Assembly: GCA_018056685.1 (NCBI GenBank)
Contig: JAGPFC010000017.1
Span: 1 to 57,830 of the forward strand
Reading direction: 5' to 3'
DNA length: 57,830 nucleotides
DNA from: Smithella sp.
Lineage (GTDB): Bacteria; Desulfobacterota; Syntrophia; Syntrophales; Smithellaceae
Positions 9,290 through 17,491 of the stretch are shown piece by piece (position 1 is the stretch's first letter; each line of letters starts with the position of its first letter). The notes beneath the pieces were generated by a model that did not search any database, was not told the origin of the DNA, and saw only the letters and a list, made by a program, of their open reading frames with translations. Made by a program: the position numbers and the translations under genes.

Positions 9290-9643
9290 ACAAAGAGTGC
9301 GCTGCAATGCCCGGACGATTTTCTGGAAGATTACACCATATCAATGGAGGTAATAAAACAAAATTTGTTTTGGGTATGAAGTGTTCACGCCAACTGCTGA
9401 AACGCGGTTATTTAATAAGCTGATTACAGCTTACGATATAAAGCATTGCAGCCCTCTTGCAAATATCCTGAACAAACGAGACATTGCTATACACGCGGGG
9501 AGTCCCTCAAGAAAAGCACAAATTCTTCATTGTGATTTTCCTTCTCAAAGGCCATTTGTTCAATGATGTGACTCCAGATATCAGACGGTATAAGCATTGC
9601 TCGTTAGCCCCCCGCCGGAAAAAAATTTTAGCGGGGGGTTTTT
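9290..9643 (+). ncRNA. Candidate small RNA or small-ORF transcript, about 350 nt
   Basis: The interval is bounded by the promoter at 9256-9284 and the terminator at 9608-9643. It has a Shine-Dalgarno-like GGAGGTAATAA near 9344-9354 but no ATG in a long frame after it; the longest frame (9381-9566, GTG start) lacks recognisable similarity. An RNA gene or unannotated small peptide is inference. Confidence 0.25.
9608..9643 (+). terminator. Rho-independent terminator
   Basis: Perfect 8-bp stem CCCCCCGC (9608-9615) / GCGGGGGG (9631-9638) with an A/T-rich loop, followed by a T run. Very stable. Confidence 0.85.
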
Positions 9644-9654
9644 ATTGTGAGACT

Positions 9655-9745
9655 CAAATTTCAAAAACGAGGTGCACTGAAATTTGTAAGTCGTAGTGAG
9701 TCTCAAATTTCAGAAGCACATAACCTATAGGCGTACTGAAATTTG
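9655..9745. repeat. Two tandem palindromic units CAAATTTCA...TGAAATTTG
   Basis: Unit 1 has arms at 9655-9663 and 9678-9686; unit 2 has arms at 9704-9712 and 9737-9745. Each is a perfect 9-bp inverted repeat, and both are introduced by GTGAG(A/T)CT. A related unit occurs at 37894-37923 and shares the flanking ATAGGCGTA with unit 2, so this is probably an interspersed repeat family. Confidence 0.6.
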
Positions 9746-9940
9746 TTGGACGAATTATCCAATCCCAATAAATCAGGATTGGAAACAATCCCGCGCAGCG
9801 GAGGATTTAATACTCCAAAGCTTGTTTTGGGGTTCAGCCCCGTGATTTCCCGGAGAAGAAATATACAAAGCAAAAATATTTTTAACGGGTCAGGACAATC
9901 TGCAGAACACAAACCTGGTCCATATGGCAAGGGAGGTATC

Positions 9941-10330
9941 ATGCGCAGACTCAAACAACAAAAAGGAATGACGGCAATCGGATGGTTATTAACGATCGGA
10001 GTCATTATCGCGGTTTCCATACCGGCAATGAAAATTATTCCAATCTATCTCAGTGATATCAAGGTTCATAACGCATTGAAAAAGCTGGAATCGGATATGG
10101 CTGCACAAGCCCATATCATAACGGCGGAAAAAATAAAAAAAGACTTGCTGCATCGTTTTGAACTTCAAAATATGCCGGAAATCACTCCCGATGAAATCAC
10201 GGTGATACAAACGGATGATGCATTCAAAGTGAGAATAACACATCAATATAAAGAACGAATCATCAAAGATAAATATTTTACATTCAGCATCGATAAATCC
10301 GTCGAGATACCGATTATCATTAAAAATTGA
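9941..10330 (+). CDS. DUF4845-type single-pass membrane protein
   Basis: 129 aa from the ATG at 9941, which has GGGAGGT 3 nt upstream; a longer frame to 9743 exists but its extra residues come from repeat-like DNA. The N-terminus MRRLKQQKGMTAIGWLLTIG resembles DUF4845 proteins, with a pilin-like KGMT junction followed by one transmembrane helix (about residues 13-32). The rest is a small periplasmic domain rich in Lys/Ile. DUF4845 proteins are envelope proteins of unknown role. It precedes a thioesterase and a zinc-ribbon membrane protein on the same strand. Confidence 0.7.
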   Translation: MRRLKQQKGMTAIGWLLTIGVIIAVSIPAMKIIPIYLSDIKVHNALKKLESDMAAQAHIITAEKIKKDLLHRFELQNMPEITPDEITVIQTDDAFKVRITHQYKERIIKDKYFTFSIDKSVEIPIIIKN

Positions 10331-10388
10331 TCGATCGATAAATCAAATGTGATAATGCAATGACCTTGCAAACCAGGAGACGTATGGT

Positions 10389-10853
10389 ATGGATTCTCTG
10401 CCCACAGAAGTCATTCTTGATAATTTAAAAAATATCTATGAAGAGATGATGCCCTTCAATAAATATCTGGGCCTGAAAATTGACTCCATTTCCAAGGAAG
10501 GCGTTGTTGTAAGAATTGACATGAGGGATGAATTGGTCGGCAATTTTGAAAAGAAAATTCTGCACGGCGGGGTTATCTCAACCATTCTTGATTTTACCGG
10601 CGGTGTGATTGCGCAAATACACGTCATCAAGGAAATGCAGGACGCTTCTCTGGATAAAATAGTCAAGCGCCTCACCAGTATGGGAACGATCGATATGCGC
10701 GTGGATTATATGCGTCCCGGAAAAGGCAGCCATTTCCTGGCCACCGGCCATATTTTAAGACTCGGACACAAAGTTGCTGTCGCGCGGACGGAATTTGTTA
10801 ATGAAGCGGGAGTATTGATTGCCGTCGGCACCAGCACCTATATCGTTGGCTAG
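10389..10853 (+). CDS. PaaI/YigI-family hotdog thioesterase
   Basis: 154 aa. Hotdog fold with the signature LHGGVISTILDFTGGVIA (central helix with catalytic acid) and the strand RVDYMRPGKGSHFLATG, typical of PaaI-type acyl-CoA thioesterases. It should hydrolyse an acyl- or aryl-CoA in the cytoplasm; chain-length preference is not readable. Start ATG 10389 with AGGAGA upstream. It lies near two CoA-transferase-like genes and a fatty acyl-CoA synthetase, so a link to acyl-CoA metabolism is reasonable. Confidence 0.85.
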   Translation: MDSLPTEVILDNLKNIYEEMMPFNKYLGLKIDSISKEGVVVRIDMRDELVGNFEKKILHGGVISTILDFTGGVIAQIHVIKEMQDASLDKIVKRLTSMGTIDMRVDYMRPGKGSHFLATGHILRLGHKVAVARTEFVNEAGVLIAVGTSTYIVG

Positions 10854-10872
10854 AAATAAAGAGGAGTGCGGC

Positions 10873-11808
10873 ATGCGTATCCAGTGTCCAAATTGCCAGA
10901 TGGATTTTAATTCCGGGGATCTGGCGCACACGCTGAAGCATGGCCATTACCGGTGTCCTGTTTGCGATAAAAAGATTCCATTGCCGCTGGTCAGCAATAC
11001 GAACAAGCCATCTTCATTTTTCAATCAATATCACGTGCCGGTTTTGTTTGTTCTGGCCCTTGCCGTTGTTTCTTTCTTGGTTTATTTTTTTACATTTTCT
11101 CACAAGACAGAACCAACGGCAGATGTGGTCGCTCCCGCTGATACACGATTTGTATCTTCTCCGTTGCCCGCTCCTGCCCCTGTGCAACCAGCCGCAGGCG
11201 CTCCCTTGGAAAAGACACCGGCCATTCCAACCGCTTCCACGCCACAGGCGCAGGATAAAATGAAGATTGTGGAACAGATTGCCGCCGAGTTCCATAAAAG
11301 CCATTCCTATACCCTGGAGGGTGAGTTCGTCTGTCTGGATATGGCGATCAACGTCTGGAATCAACTGATCACCAGAGGCATTGAAGCGAAGATCATGGGT
11401 GGAAATATCCGCGAAAATATCACAGCGTGGAATTTCCGGCAGCTTGCCATGGAGAGCAATCACGCGTGGGTTATCGCGACAATCAGTCCAAGCGAAAAAG
11501 TCGCCGTCGAAACCACGACAGGCATGGTCATCAAACCGGGCATGAAAGATTATGCGGCTTATAGCAGAGGTCTGGAATTTGACAGTCCGGCGGAAATAAA
11601 ACGATTTGAACTCCTCAGGAAAGCAACTTACGCGAACTGCCGGGCAACCGATCAAATGATCAAGGATTGGAATGAAAACGTGACCGGCAAGAAACTTCGT
11701 CCCGAAGAAATCATATCCAGAAAGTCCCAAATCGAACAGAGAAAATCGGATTGTGAAAATGCTTTCCAAGCCCTGAAGGAATTTGAGCCCAAGGCTATTT
11801 TTTACTGA
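10873..11808 (+). CDS. Zinc-ribbon membrane protein with transglutaminase-like domain
   Basis: 311 aa from the ATG at 10873 (AGAGGAG upstream); an earlier in-frame start at 10819 overlaps the previous gene and is unlikely. The N-terminus has CPNC and CPVC pairs (zinc ribbon, MJ0042-like), then one transmembrane helix at about residues 55-77, a Pro/Ala-rich stretch and a domain from about 130. That domain has a Cys-His-Glu series: C154 (FVCLDMA), H197 (SNHAWV) and E213 (VAVETTTG), with spacing and context of transglutaminase-like cysteine peptidases. A periplasmic peptidase or crosslinking role is inference. No recognised partner gene. Confidence 0.7.
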   Translation: MRIQCPNCQMDFNSGDLAHTLKHGHYRCPVCDKKIPLPLVSNTNKPSSFFNQYHVPVLFVLALAVVSFLVYFFTFSHKTEPTADVVAPADTRFVSSPLPAPAPVQPAAGAPLEKTPAIPTASTPQAQDKMKIVEQIAAEFHKSHSYTLEGEFVCLDMAINVWNQLITRGIEAKIMGGNIRENITAWNFRQLAMESNHAWVIATISPSEKVAVETTTGMVIKPGMKDYAAYSRGLEFDSPAEIKRFELLRKATYANCRATDQMIKDWNENVTGKKLRPEEIISRKSQIEQRKSDCENAFQALKEFEPKAIFY

Positions 11809-11820
11809 ATCCCGTCTGCC

Positions 11821-13686
11821 TCAGCTTTTCTCGCTGGCCTTCAAATCCGATAGAGGCGTGAAGGGGATGGTCAGTTCATAAATGCCCCGGGATAAAACGG
11901 TCTGCACAGGGAAAGGCGCCTTTTCAAAGACTTTCAGCATGGATTTATTGGAGGCCAGGACATCAGCGGTGAAACCCTTAATGCCCTCCTCGCGTGCTGC
12001 GCGAATCAACAATTCAAACAGATACGAAGCGATGCCCAGGTTTTGATAATCTTCATCCACGACAAACGCGACATCAGCAAAAGCATCCTGTTTCACACGG
12101 GCGTAACGCGCCTCGGCAATGATTTTCTCCGTGCCGGCAATCTCTACCACACCCACGATAGACATGATCCAGCGGTAGTTGACATTGACATATTCCTGCA
12201 TTTTGCGGTGAGGCATGGCTTTGATGGATGTGAAATAGCGGGAATACACCGCCTGATCGGAGAATCGGTAGAAAAGATCGCGCATTTTTTCTTCATCAGA
12301 CGGTTTGATGGGGCGGAAGAGAACCTTAAGGCCGCCTTTGAATTCATGTGTGCCGATTAATTTTACCGGATAAAGATGTCCGGATTCCGGGAAATAAATC
12401 TGATCGGCATATAGCAATTTCGCTTCTTTTGCCTGTCTGACGAGTTCCTCCCGGTCATCCGGATGGGCGATGTCAATCAGTTCCTGCGCCCGTTCGCGCA
12501 TTGTCTTGCCCATCAGATAAGCCACGCCGTACTCTGTGGCCACCAGATCCATCGATTCACGATTGGTAAACTGGAAAGGCATATTATCGACGGACAGAAC
12601 AATGTTCGGCTGTCCTTTGCGATTACGGCTGGGCAGACCGAAAACCGTGCGACCGTTTTTAGAAAGTTGAGCGCCGATGAACAGTTCCTGAACATTGCCC
12701 GGACCGGCGGTGACATTTCCTTTGCCGGTATGGAGGGCCACGTTACCGGTCAAATCAATTTTCCGGGCCGGCAGAATGGAGATTGTCCGGTCATTGGTGC
12801 CGATCACTTTCGGATCGGTAATGACATCTTCCGGTTGAAATTCCACAAGCGGATTATTATCCAGCCAGCGCATCAGTTCTTCGCTGCCCAGCAGATAAGA
12901 AGCGGAACATTTGCCGCGAAAAACCCCCTTATAACGATTGGTAACCGCACCGCTTTTGACAAGTTCCATGATGGAATCGGTGAAAAACGGAGAGTGGATG
13001 CCCAGATTCTTTTTCGCAGCCAGTTGGACGGCCAGTGCTTCATAAAGAGGCCCGATGCCGAAAGATAGACAGCTTCCATCTTCAACAACAGCAGCGATAT
13101 TAGCGGCTATTTTCAGAAAGACATCTTCCACCGGCCACCGCGATATATAGAGAGGATTTTCCGTCGATTCCACAAAATAATTGAATTCGTTCACATGAAC
13201 CAATGTGTCGCCCATAATGCGGGGCGCTTTTGCGTTAATCTCACCAACAACCAGATGAGCTGTTTCCATCGCCTGTCTTTCCACATCCACGCCGACCAGA
13301 CAAGCATAGCCGTTTTCATCAGGCGGTGAAATTTGAATGAAGGCAGCGTCAATGTGAATAGCCCCTGATTTAAACAGAGCGGGTATTCTTGAAAATCTAC
13401 TGGGAATAAGGTCAACACGTCCTTCGCTGATTGCTTCGGAGGCAATCCAACCGGAAAAAAATGTCCTGAGACGAAATTTTCGTGAGTATCGTTCATCAAT
13501 CGGTATGGTATCTCCGATGCTGACCAATTGAATGAGCTCCAAATCCTGCAGGTTCGGTTCTTCCGAGGCCATGAGATTTTTAACCAATGTTCTCGGTTCC
13601 GCCATGCCCGTGCCCAGAAAAATCGCCATCCCGGGTTCAATATGAGAAAGAACTTCTTGAGGAGAAACAACCTTATCTTTCCACAT
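11821..13686 (-). CDS. Acetyl-CoA hydrolase/transferase with C-terminal GNAT domain (paralogue 1)
   Basis: 621 aa. Residues about 1-450 form the class I CoA-transferase/acetyl-CoA hydrolase fold, like 4-hydroxybutyrate CoA-transferase; hallmarks are GTNDRTISILPARKIDLTGN and VATEYGVAYLMGKTMRERA followed by IAHPDDREEL. Residues about 460-610 are a GNAT acetyltransferase domain with the acetyl-CoA loop YQNLGIASYL. Such fusions are common in Desulfobacterota and may interconvert acyl-CoAs while the GNAT part modifies or senses, but the biochemical role is not settled. A second copy lies at 20372-22255. Start ATG 13686 with AAAGGTGAT upstream. Convergent with the preceding plus-strand gene (12-bp gap). 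Confidence 0.85.
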   Translation of the reverse strand: MWKDKVVSPQEVLSHIEPGMAIFLGTGMAEPRTLVKNLMASEEPNLQDLELIQLVSIGDTIPIDERYSRKFRLRTFFSGWIASEAISEGRVDLIPSRFSRIPALFKSGAIHIDAAFIQISPPDENGYACLVGVDVERQAMETAHLVVGEINAKAPRIMGDTLVHVNEFNYFVESTENPLYISRWPVEDVFLKIAANIAAVVEDGSCLSFGIGPLYEALAVQLAAKKNLGIHSPFFTDSIMELVKSGAVTNRYKGVFRGKCSASYLLGSEELMRWLDNNPLVEFQPEDVITDPKVIGTNDRTISILPARKIDLTGNVALHTGKGNVTAGPGNVQELFIGAQLSKNGRTVFGLPSRNRKGQPNIVLSVDNMPFQFTNRESMDLVATEYGVAYLMGKTMRERAQELIDIAHPDDREELVRQAKEAKLLYADQIYFPESGHLYPVKLIGTHEFKGGLKVLFRPIKPSDEEKMRDLFYRFSDQAVYSRYFTSIKAMPHRKMQEYVNVNYRWIMSIVGVVEIAGTEKIIAEARYARVKQDAFADVAFVVDEDYQNLGIASYLFELLIRAAREEGIKGFTADVLASNKSMLKVFEKAPFPVQTVLSRGIYELTIPFTPLSDLKASEKS

Positions 13687-13931
13687 AAACGATCACCTTT
13701 AAAGTTGTATAGTTTTATTTTTTACGACGTTGCCCTCACCTCTGTCACGTCCCCGACTATCATTACGAAATGGTTTATCTTAAAACCAAATATCCCTCGT
13801 TTGATTATATGGAGACGCTTGAAGGGTGTCAAGCAAATTAAGATTTATCAGAAGATAAACCGGTTTTTGCTTTTCATCGGTGCAAAAAAACTATATAAGC
13901 ACCATCGGAATACAGGAAGGAGATTGATCAT

Positions 13932-14765
13932 ATTAAATTTTTATCCGGTCATGCATTTCGATGCATTTTCATATTAATGTTTTTATCGGTGATCGTGCCG
14001 GAAAAGGCTTTTGCTGTAAATTTCTATGACGGCGCACGGGCAAAACAGGGAACTTATTTTCTCACCTATTCTTCACTTTATGCCGCTGACGAAACAACCG
14101 ATAAGAACGGCGATACATTTAAAAAAGATTTTGGCCTGTGGAGCGTTCAAGAGTTATTGCGTCTGTGCTATTATTCACCCGATTTTGTCGCAACAGCTCT
14201 TGTTCCTCTGGGATATATGGAAATCGACTCCCTGGATCAGCATTCTTCGGGTGTGGGAGACATCAATCTTGGCGTCGGTTATTTTCTGCCTGTCAAACAG
14301 GTTGATATTCTACCGATGCTCTTTGTGGAATTTCCGACAGGTGAATACAGGTCTTCCAAAGCTGCTAACATCGGATCCCATCAATACGATATCAAGCCGG
14401 TCTTATTTCTTCACAAATCTTTTAAAAAATTCAGCGTGGATGCGGCGGCCAAATATTTTTTTCGCCTGGAAAATGACGACACCGGTGTTCTGCCCGGCGA
14501 CGAGTTCCATCTCCAGTGTCTTTTGGGCTACAACCTGACAGATAAATTCAAGTTGGGGCCTTCCATCAACTGGATGATCAGCCAAGATAAGGAGAAAGAC
14601 GGAGCCGAAGTGAAGGATAGTGCCAGAGAATCTCTTTCCGCGGGGGCTGATATTTATTACCGTTTTTCCCGGCTCAGCGTCACATTCACTTATCTGTATG
14701 ATGTCTATACCGAAAATTCTCCATCCGGGCACTTTTTTCAAATCAAAACCGTTTACCGTTTCTAA
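13932..14765 (+). CDS. Outer-membrane beta-barrel protein (phenol-degradation MetA-like)
   Basis: The protein has alternating amphipathic strands ending in an aromatic residue (KTVYRF) and motifs such as SGVGDINLGVGYFLP, as in the Phenol_MetA_deg/SBP_bac OM-barrel family. The first ATG (13977) would give only half a signal peptide. A strong AGGAAGGAG (13914-13922) lies upstream, and the in-frame codon 9 nt after it is ATT at 13932; starting there gives a full signal peptide with Lys/Arg n-region, hydrophobic core and PEKAFA cleavage site. I list the ATT start as preferred but not certain. Likely an exported barrel transporting hydrophobic compounds; substrate unknown. Confidence 0.65.
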   Translation: MKFLSGHAFRCIFILMFLSVIVPEKAFAVNFYDGARAKQGTYFLTYSSLYAADETTDKNGDTFKKDFGLWSVQELLRLCYYSPDFVATALVPLGYMEIDSLDQHSSGVGDINLGVGYFLPVKQVDILPMLFVEFPTGEYRSSKAANIGSHQYDIKPVLFLHKSFKKFSVDAAAKYFFRLENDDTGVLPGDEFHLQCLLGYNLTDKFKLGPSINWMISQDKEKDGAEVKDSARESLSAGADIYYRFSRLSVTFTYLYDVYTENSPSGHFFQIKTVYRF

Positions 14766-14823
14766 TCATCCACCCGCGTTATTATTCTCCAGGAAAGACA
14801 ATCAAAGCAATTTTATATTTTCT

Positions 14824-14853
14824 TTGACATCAAAGCCGTTTTCCACTTATACT
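14824..14853 (+). promoter_or_regulatory. Sigma-70-type promoter for acyl-CoA synthetase
   Basis: TTGACA (14824-14829), 18-bp spacer, TATACT (14848-14853), about 50 bp before the ATG at 14905. Confidence 0.6.
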
Positions 14854-14904
14854 GCGCCAATCAAATCAATCTTATACAAATAAATATAATCGGGGGGGTG
14901 TGCT

Positions 14905-16719
14905 ATGGCGGAATTTCAGGAAACGTCGATGGGGGCAATCTTTCAGAACAGGGTTCAGCAGTACGGAGACAAGACCCTGGTCATTTACAAGAACAGTAAA
15001 TCTGGCCAATGGGAGGAAATATCATGGACCAAACTCAACGAAATGGTCAGGAATCTGGGCATGTTTCTCATCAAGAGAGGAATAAAACCCGGCGATAAGG
15101 TGGCTTTATTTTCTCCGAATCGCTACGAATGGTGGGTAGCGGATCTGGCGATTATCTCCGTAGGCGCCGTGAATGTTCCCATTTACGCCACCAACTCCGC
15201 GGAAGAATCCCGATATATCATCGATAACTCTGACTCGAGAATGTGTTTTGTCGGCACGAAAGAACACATGGCCAAAATTATCAAAGTTAAGGAAAAACTT
15301 CCCAATCTGGGCGAAATTATTATCTTCGATGATTCGGAGAAACCGCCTGCCGGTGTCATGACGCTCGCTGAAGCCATGAAGGAAGGAAGCGCCACAACCA
15401 ATAAAGATGAATTCGACAAGAGAATAAAGCCCATTAATATGGATGATGTCGCGACGATCATTTATACTTCGGGCACAACCGGCAATCCCAAAGGGGTTAT
15501 GCTGACGCACAAAAATTTTGTTTCCAATGTGAATCAGATTAATGCCGTCGATCCGGAATTTCTGAGCGATGATCATACCTTCCTGTCCTTTCTGCCGCTG
15601 GCTCATTCCCTGGAAAGAACGGTGGGATATTATGCCGCCATCTTCCTCGGGAAAAAGGTGGCCTTTGCTGAAAGCACGGACAAGCTTCTGGAAAATTTCA
15701 AGGAAATTCGGCCGACCGTACTGGTCAGCGTTCCCCGCATCTATGAAAAGGTTCATGCGGGCATCCTTGCCAAAGTGGCGACTGCCTCTCCCGTCAAAAA
15801 GGCTCTTTTCAACTGGGCGATGGGGTTAGCCAAAGAAAACCTTCCTTATATCTGTGAGAACAGGAAAAGAACCGGTTGGTTTGCCTTCAAATATAATCTG
15901 GCGGATAAACTCATCTTCAGCAAGCTCAAAGAGGCTCTGGGCATGGATAAACTCAAGGGTGCCGTATCGGGTGGTGGGCCGCTTTCAGTATCCGACGCCG
16001 AGTTTTTCCTGGGGATGGGTATCATCATTACCGAAGGATATGGTCTTACCGAAACCACGCCGGTGACCAACTCCAACAAACCGAAAAAGATCAAGCCCGG
16101 CACCGTAGGGCCGGCGGTTAAAGACACCATCGTTAAAATTGGCGAGGGTGGCGAAATTCTCATCAAAGGCCCGCAGGTGATGAAAGGTTATTATAAAAAC
16201 GAAGAAGCGACCAAGGAAGTTTTTACGTCCGACGGCTTTTTCCGCACGGGTGATATCGGAGAAATAGACAGCGACGGGTACATGAAGATTACCGGTCGTA
16301 TCAAGGACATCATTGTAACCTCCGGCGGCAAAAACATCTCACCTCAGAATATCGAGAACACGCTCATCACGTCGCCATTCATCGAACAAATCGCGGTCAT
16401 TGGTGATAACCGTAAATATCTCTCCGCTCTCATCGTGCCGGCGTTTGCATCTCTGGAGAGCTGGGCGAAAGAAAAAGGGATCGCCTTCTCCAATCGTCAT
16501 GATCTTACCCAGAATCCCGAGGTTATCAAACTCTACGAACAAGAGATTCAGGAGTATATGAAAGACTACGCCCGTGTGGAACAAATTAGAAAGTTTATTC
16601 TTCTGGAGAAAGAATGGTCACAGGATTCCGGTGAGCTGACCCCCACCATGAAATTGAAACGATCGATCATTCGCAAGAAATTTGAGCAAGAGATCGAATC
16701 GATGTATCCTCCTGAATAA
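14905..16719 (+). CDS. Long-chain fatty acid-CoA ligase (AMP-forming)
   Basis: 604 aa, ANL superfamily. The ATP/AMP motif is IIYTSGTTGNPKGVMLTHKN, followed by TEGYGLTET, FRTGDIGEID and the C-terminal GRIKDIIVTSGGKNISP. Length and sequence fit the FadD15/long-chain ACS group, which activates fatty acids to acyl-CoA with ATP at the inner membrane. The start at 14905 is backed by a G-rich GGGGGGG site; the initial MAEFQETSMGAIFQNRV is typical. Own promoter upstream and a good terminator downstream, so monocistronic. It fits a fatty-acid-oxidising or membrane-lipid recycling lifestyle together with the nearby thioesterase, lipase and CoA-transferases. Confidence 0.93.
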   Translation: MAEFQETSMGAIFQNRVQQYGDKTLVIYKNSKSGQWEEISWTKLNEMVRNLGMFLIKRGIKPGDKVALFSPNRYEWWVADLAIISVGAVNVPIYATNSAEESRYIIDNSDSRMCFVGTKEHMAKIIKVKEKLPNLGEIIIFDDSEKPPAGVMTLAEAMKEGSATTNKDEFDKRIKPINMDDVATIIYTSGTTGNPKGVMLTHKNFVSNVNQINAVDPEFLSDDHTFLSFLPLAHSLERTVGYYAAIFLGKKVAFAESTDKLLENFKEIRPTVLVSVPRIYEKVHAGILAKVATASPVKKALFNWAMGLAKENLPYICENRKRTGWFAFKYNLADKLIFSKLKEALGMDKLKGAVSGGGPLSVSDAEFFLGMGIIITEGYGLTETTPVTNSNKPKKIKPGTVGPAVKDTIVKIGEGGEILIKGPQVMKGYYKNEEATKEVFTSDGFFRTGDIGEIDSDGYMKITGRIKDIIVTSGGKNISPQNIENTLITSPFIEQIAVIGDNRKYLSALIVPAFASLESWAKEKGIAFSNRHDLTQNPEVIKLYEQEIQEYMKDYARVEQIRKFILLEKEWSQDSGELTPTMKLKRSIIRKKFEQEIESMYPPE

Positions 16720-16741
16720 GGAAATTATTTTTCCATTAGCG

Positions 16742-16780
16742 AAAAAGGGGCGGTCTCCATCCGGAGCCTGCCCCTTTTTT
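16742..16780 (+). terminator. Rho-independent terminator of the acyl-CoA synthetase gene
   Basis: AAAAGGGGC pairs with GCCCCTTTT, with an inner CTCC/GGAG stem and a T6 tail. Confidence 0.85.
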
Positions 16781-16846
16781 AATCACGCCTTAATGACCTC
16801 TCCCTCCATGAGTTAGATTCAATAAAACATCTCTTGTTTGCTGCTT

Positions 16847-17365
16847 TTATTTCATCAACTCTGCGTTAAGCATGGTTTCCAGTTCTTTTGCCGTTGCAGG
16901 ATCAATGGCCTCGATTTCCAGTTGGCCCGGAATCATCTCCAGCAACTGCCTCGCCAGTTGCCTGCGCTGGTCAGAGTTTTCTTCTGCCTCAAGCCATGCC
17001 GTCTTTTTTTTGATAAACAACAGTTTGTTAACCAGGTCGGTTAATTGAACATCGGGATTTTGCCGGGCAACGTTTTGAAGTACCTGCCACTCCATCTCGG
17101 ACACATAAGCCGGACGTTCTGTGACCGTACCGGAAACCGTTTTACCCGGAATAGCCGCCACCGCCGCTACTTCCTGGGCATCCTTGAATTCTTTTTCAGA
17201 CTTGTTTAATGCATCTGGTTGCATTACAAAAACAGGTTCCTCGATATTTTCATCATTTCCAGTCATCCAGTACAAAAGGCCGGCAAGGATCGCAACACCA
17301 GCTATGAGCATGATGACAGCCATTTTTTTTTTGACTCCGATCCTGTTCGTATCATTATGGGGCAT
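16847..17365 (-). CDS. Hypothetical single-pass membrane protein
   Basis: 172 aa, not recognised. After a basic N-terminus (VKKK) there is one transmembrane helix at about residues 15-33 (AVIMLIAGVAILAGLLYWM), then an acidic, mostly helical region exported to the periplasm, ending with a Glu/Leu-rich helix of coiled-coil character (EENSDQRRQLARQLLEMIPG). No cysteine or catalytic motif is seen. Start ATG 17365 follows GAGGAG at 9 nt. Stands alone between a convergent acyl-CoA synthetase gene and a secreted lipase gene. Confidence 0.6.
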   Translation of the reverse strand: MPHNDTNRIGVKKKMAVIMLIAGVAILAGLLYWMTGNDENIEEPVFVMQPDALNKSEKEFKDAQEVAAVAAIPGKTVSGTVTERPAYVSEMEWQVLQNVARQNPDVQLTDLVNKLLFIKKKTAWLEAEENSDQRRQLARQLLEMIPGQLEIEAIDPATAKELETMLNAELMK

Positions 17366-17491
17366 TCATCAAATCTCCTCATCTTGGTCATTTTTTTAAA
17401 GATCATCAGTAAAAATGGCTGATAGAATAAAGCTCCGGTCAAGCTACCATATATCAGAAAGACCGGAGCTGTAAATGCCTCTGGTTAAAAA

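Larger units (their letters stand above)
9183..9940. other. Long non-coding stretch with promoter, terminator and repeats
   Basis: About 760 bp without a convincing gene. It contains a consensus promoter at 9256, an open stretch with only a weak 61-codon frame at 9381-9566, a strong terminator at 9608-9643, two copies of a palindromic repeat at 9655-9745, and small hairpins at 9777-9792 (GGATTG/CAATCC) and near 9830 (GGGG/CCCC). The part from 9780 to 9900 looks repeat-derived rather than coding. Confidence 0.6.

Noticed and set aside
9381..9696. Weak plus frames (61 and 70 codons) in the non-coding stretch
   Set aside because: No start with a ribosome site, no similarity, and the second one crosses the terminator.
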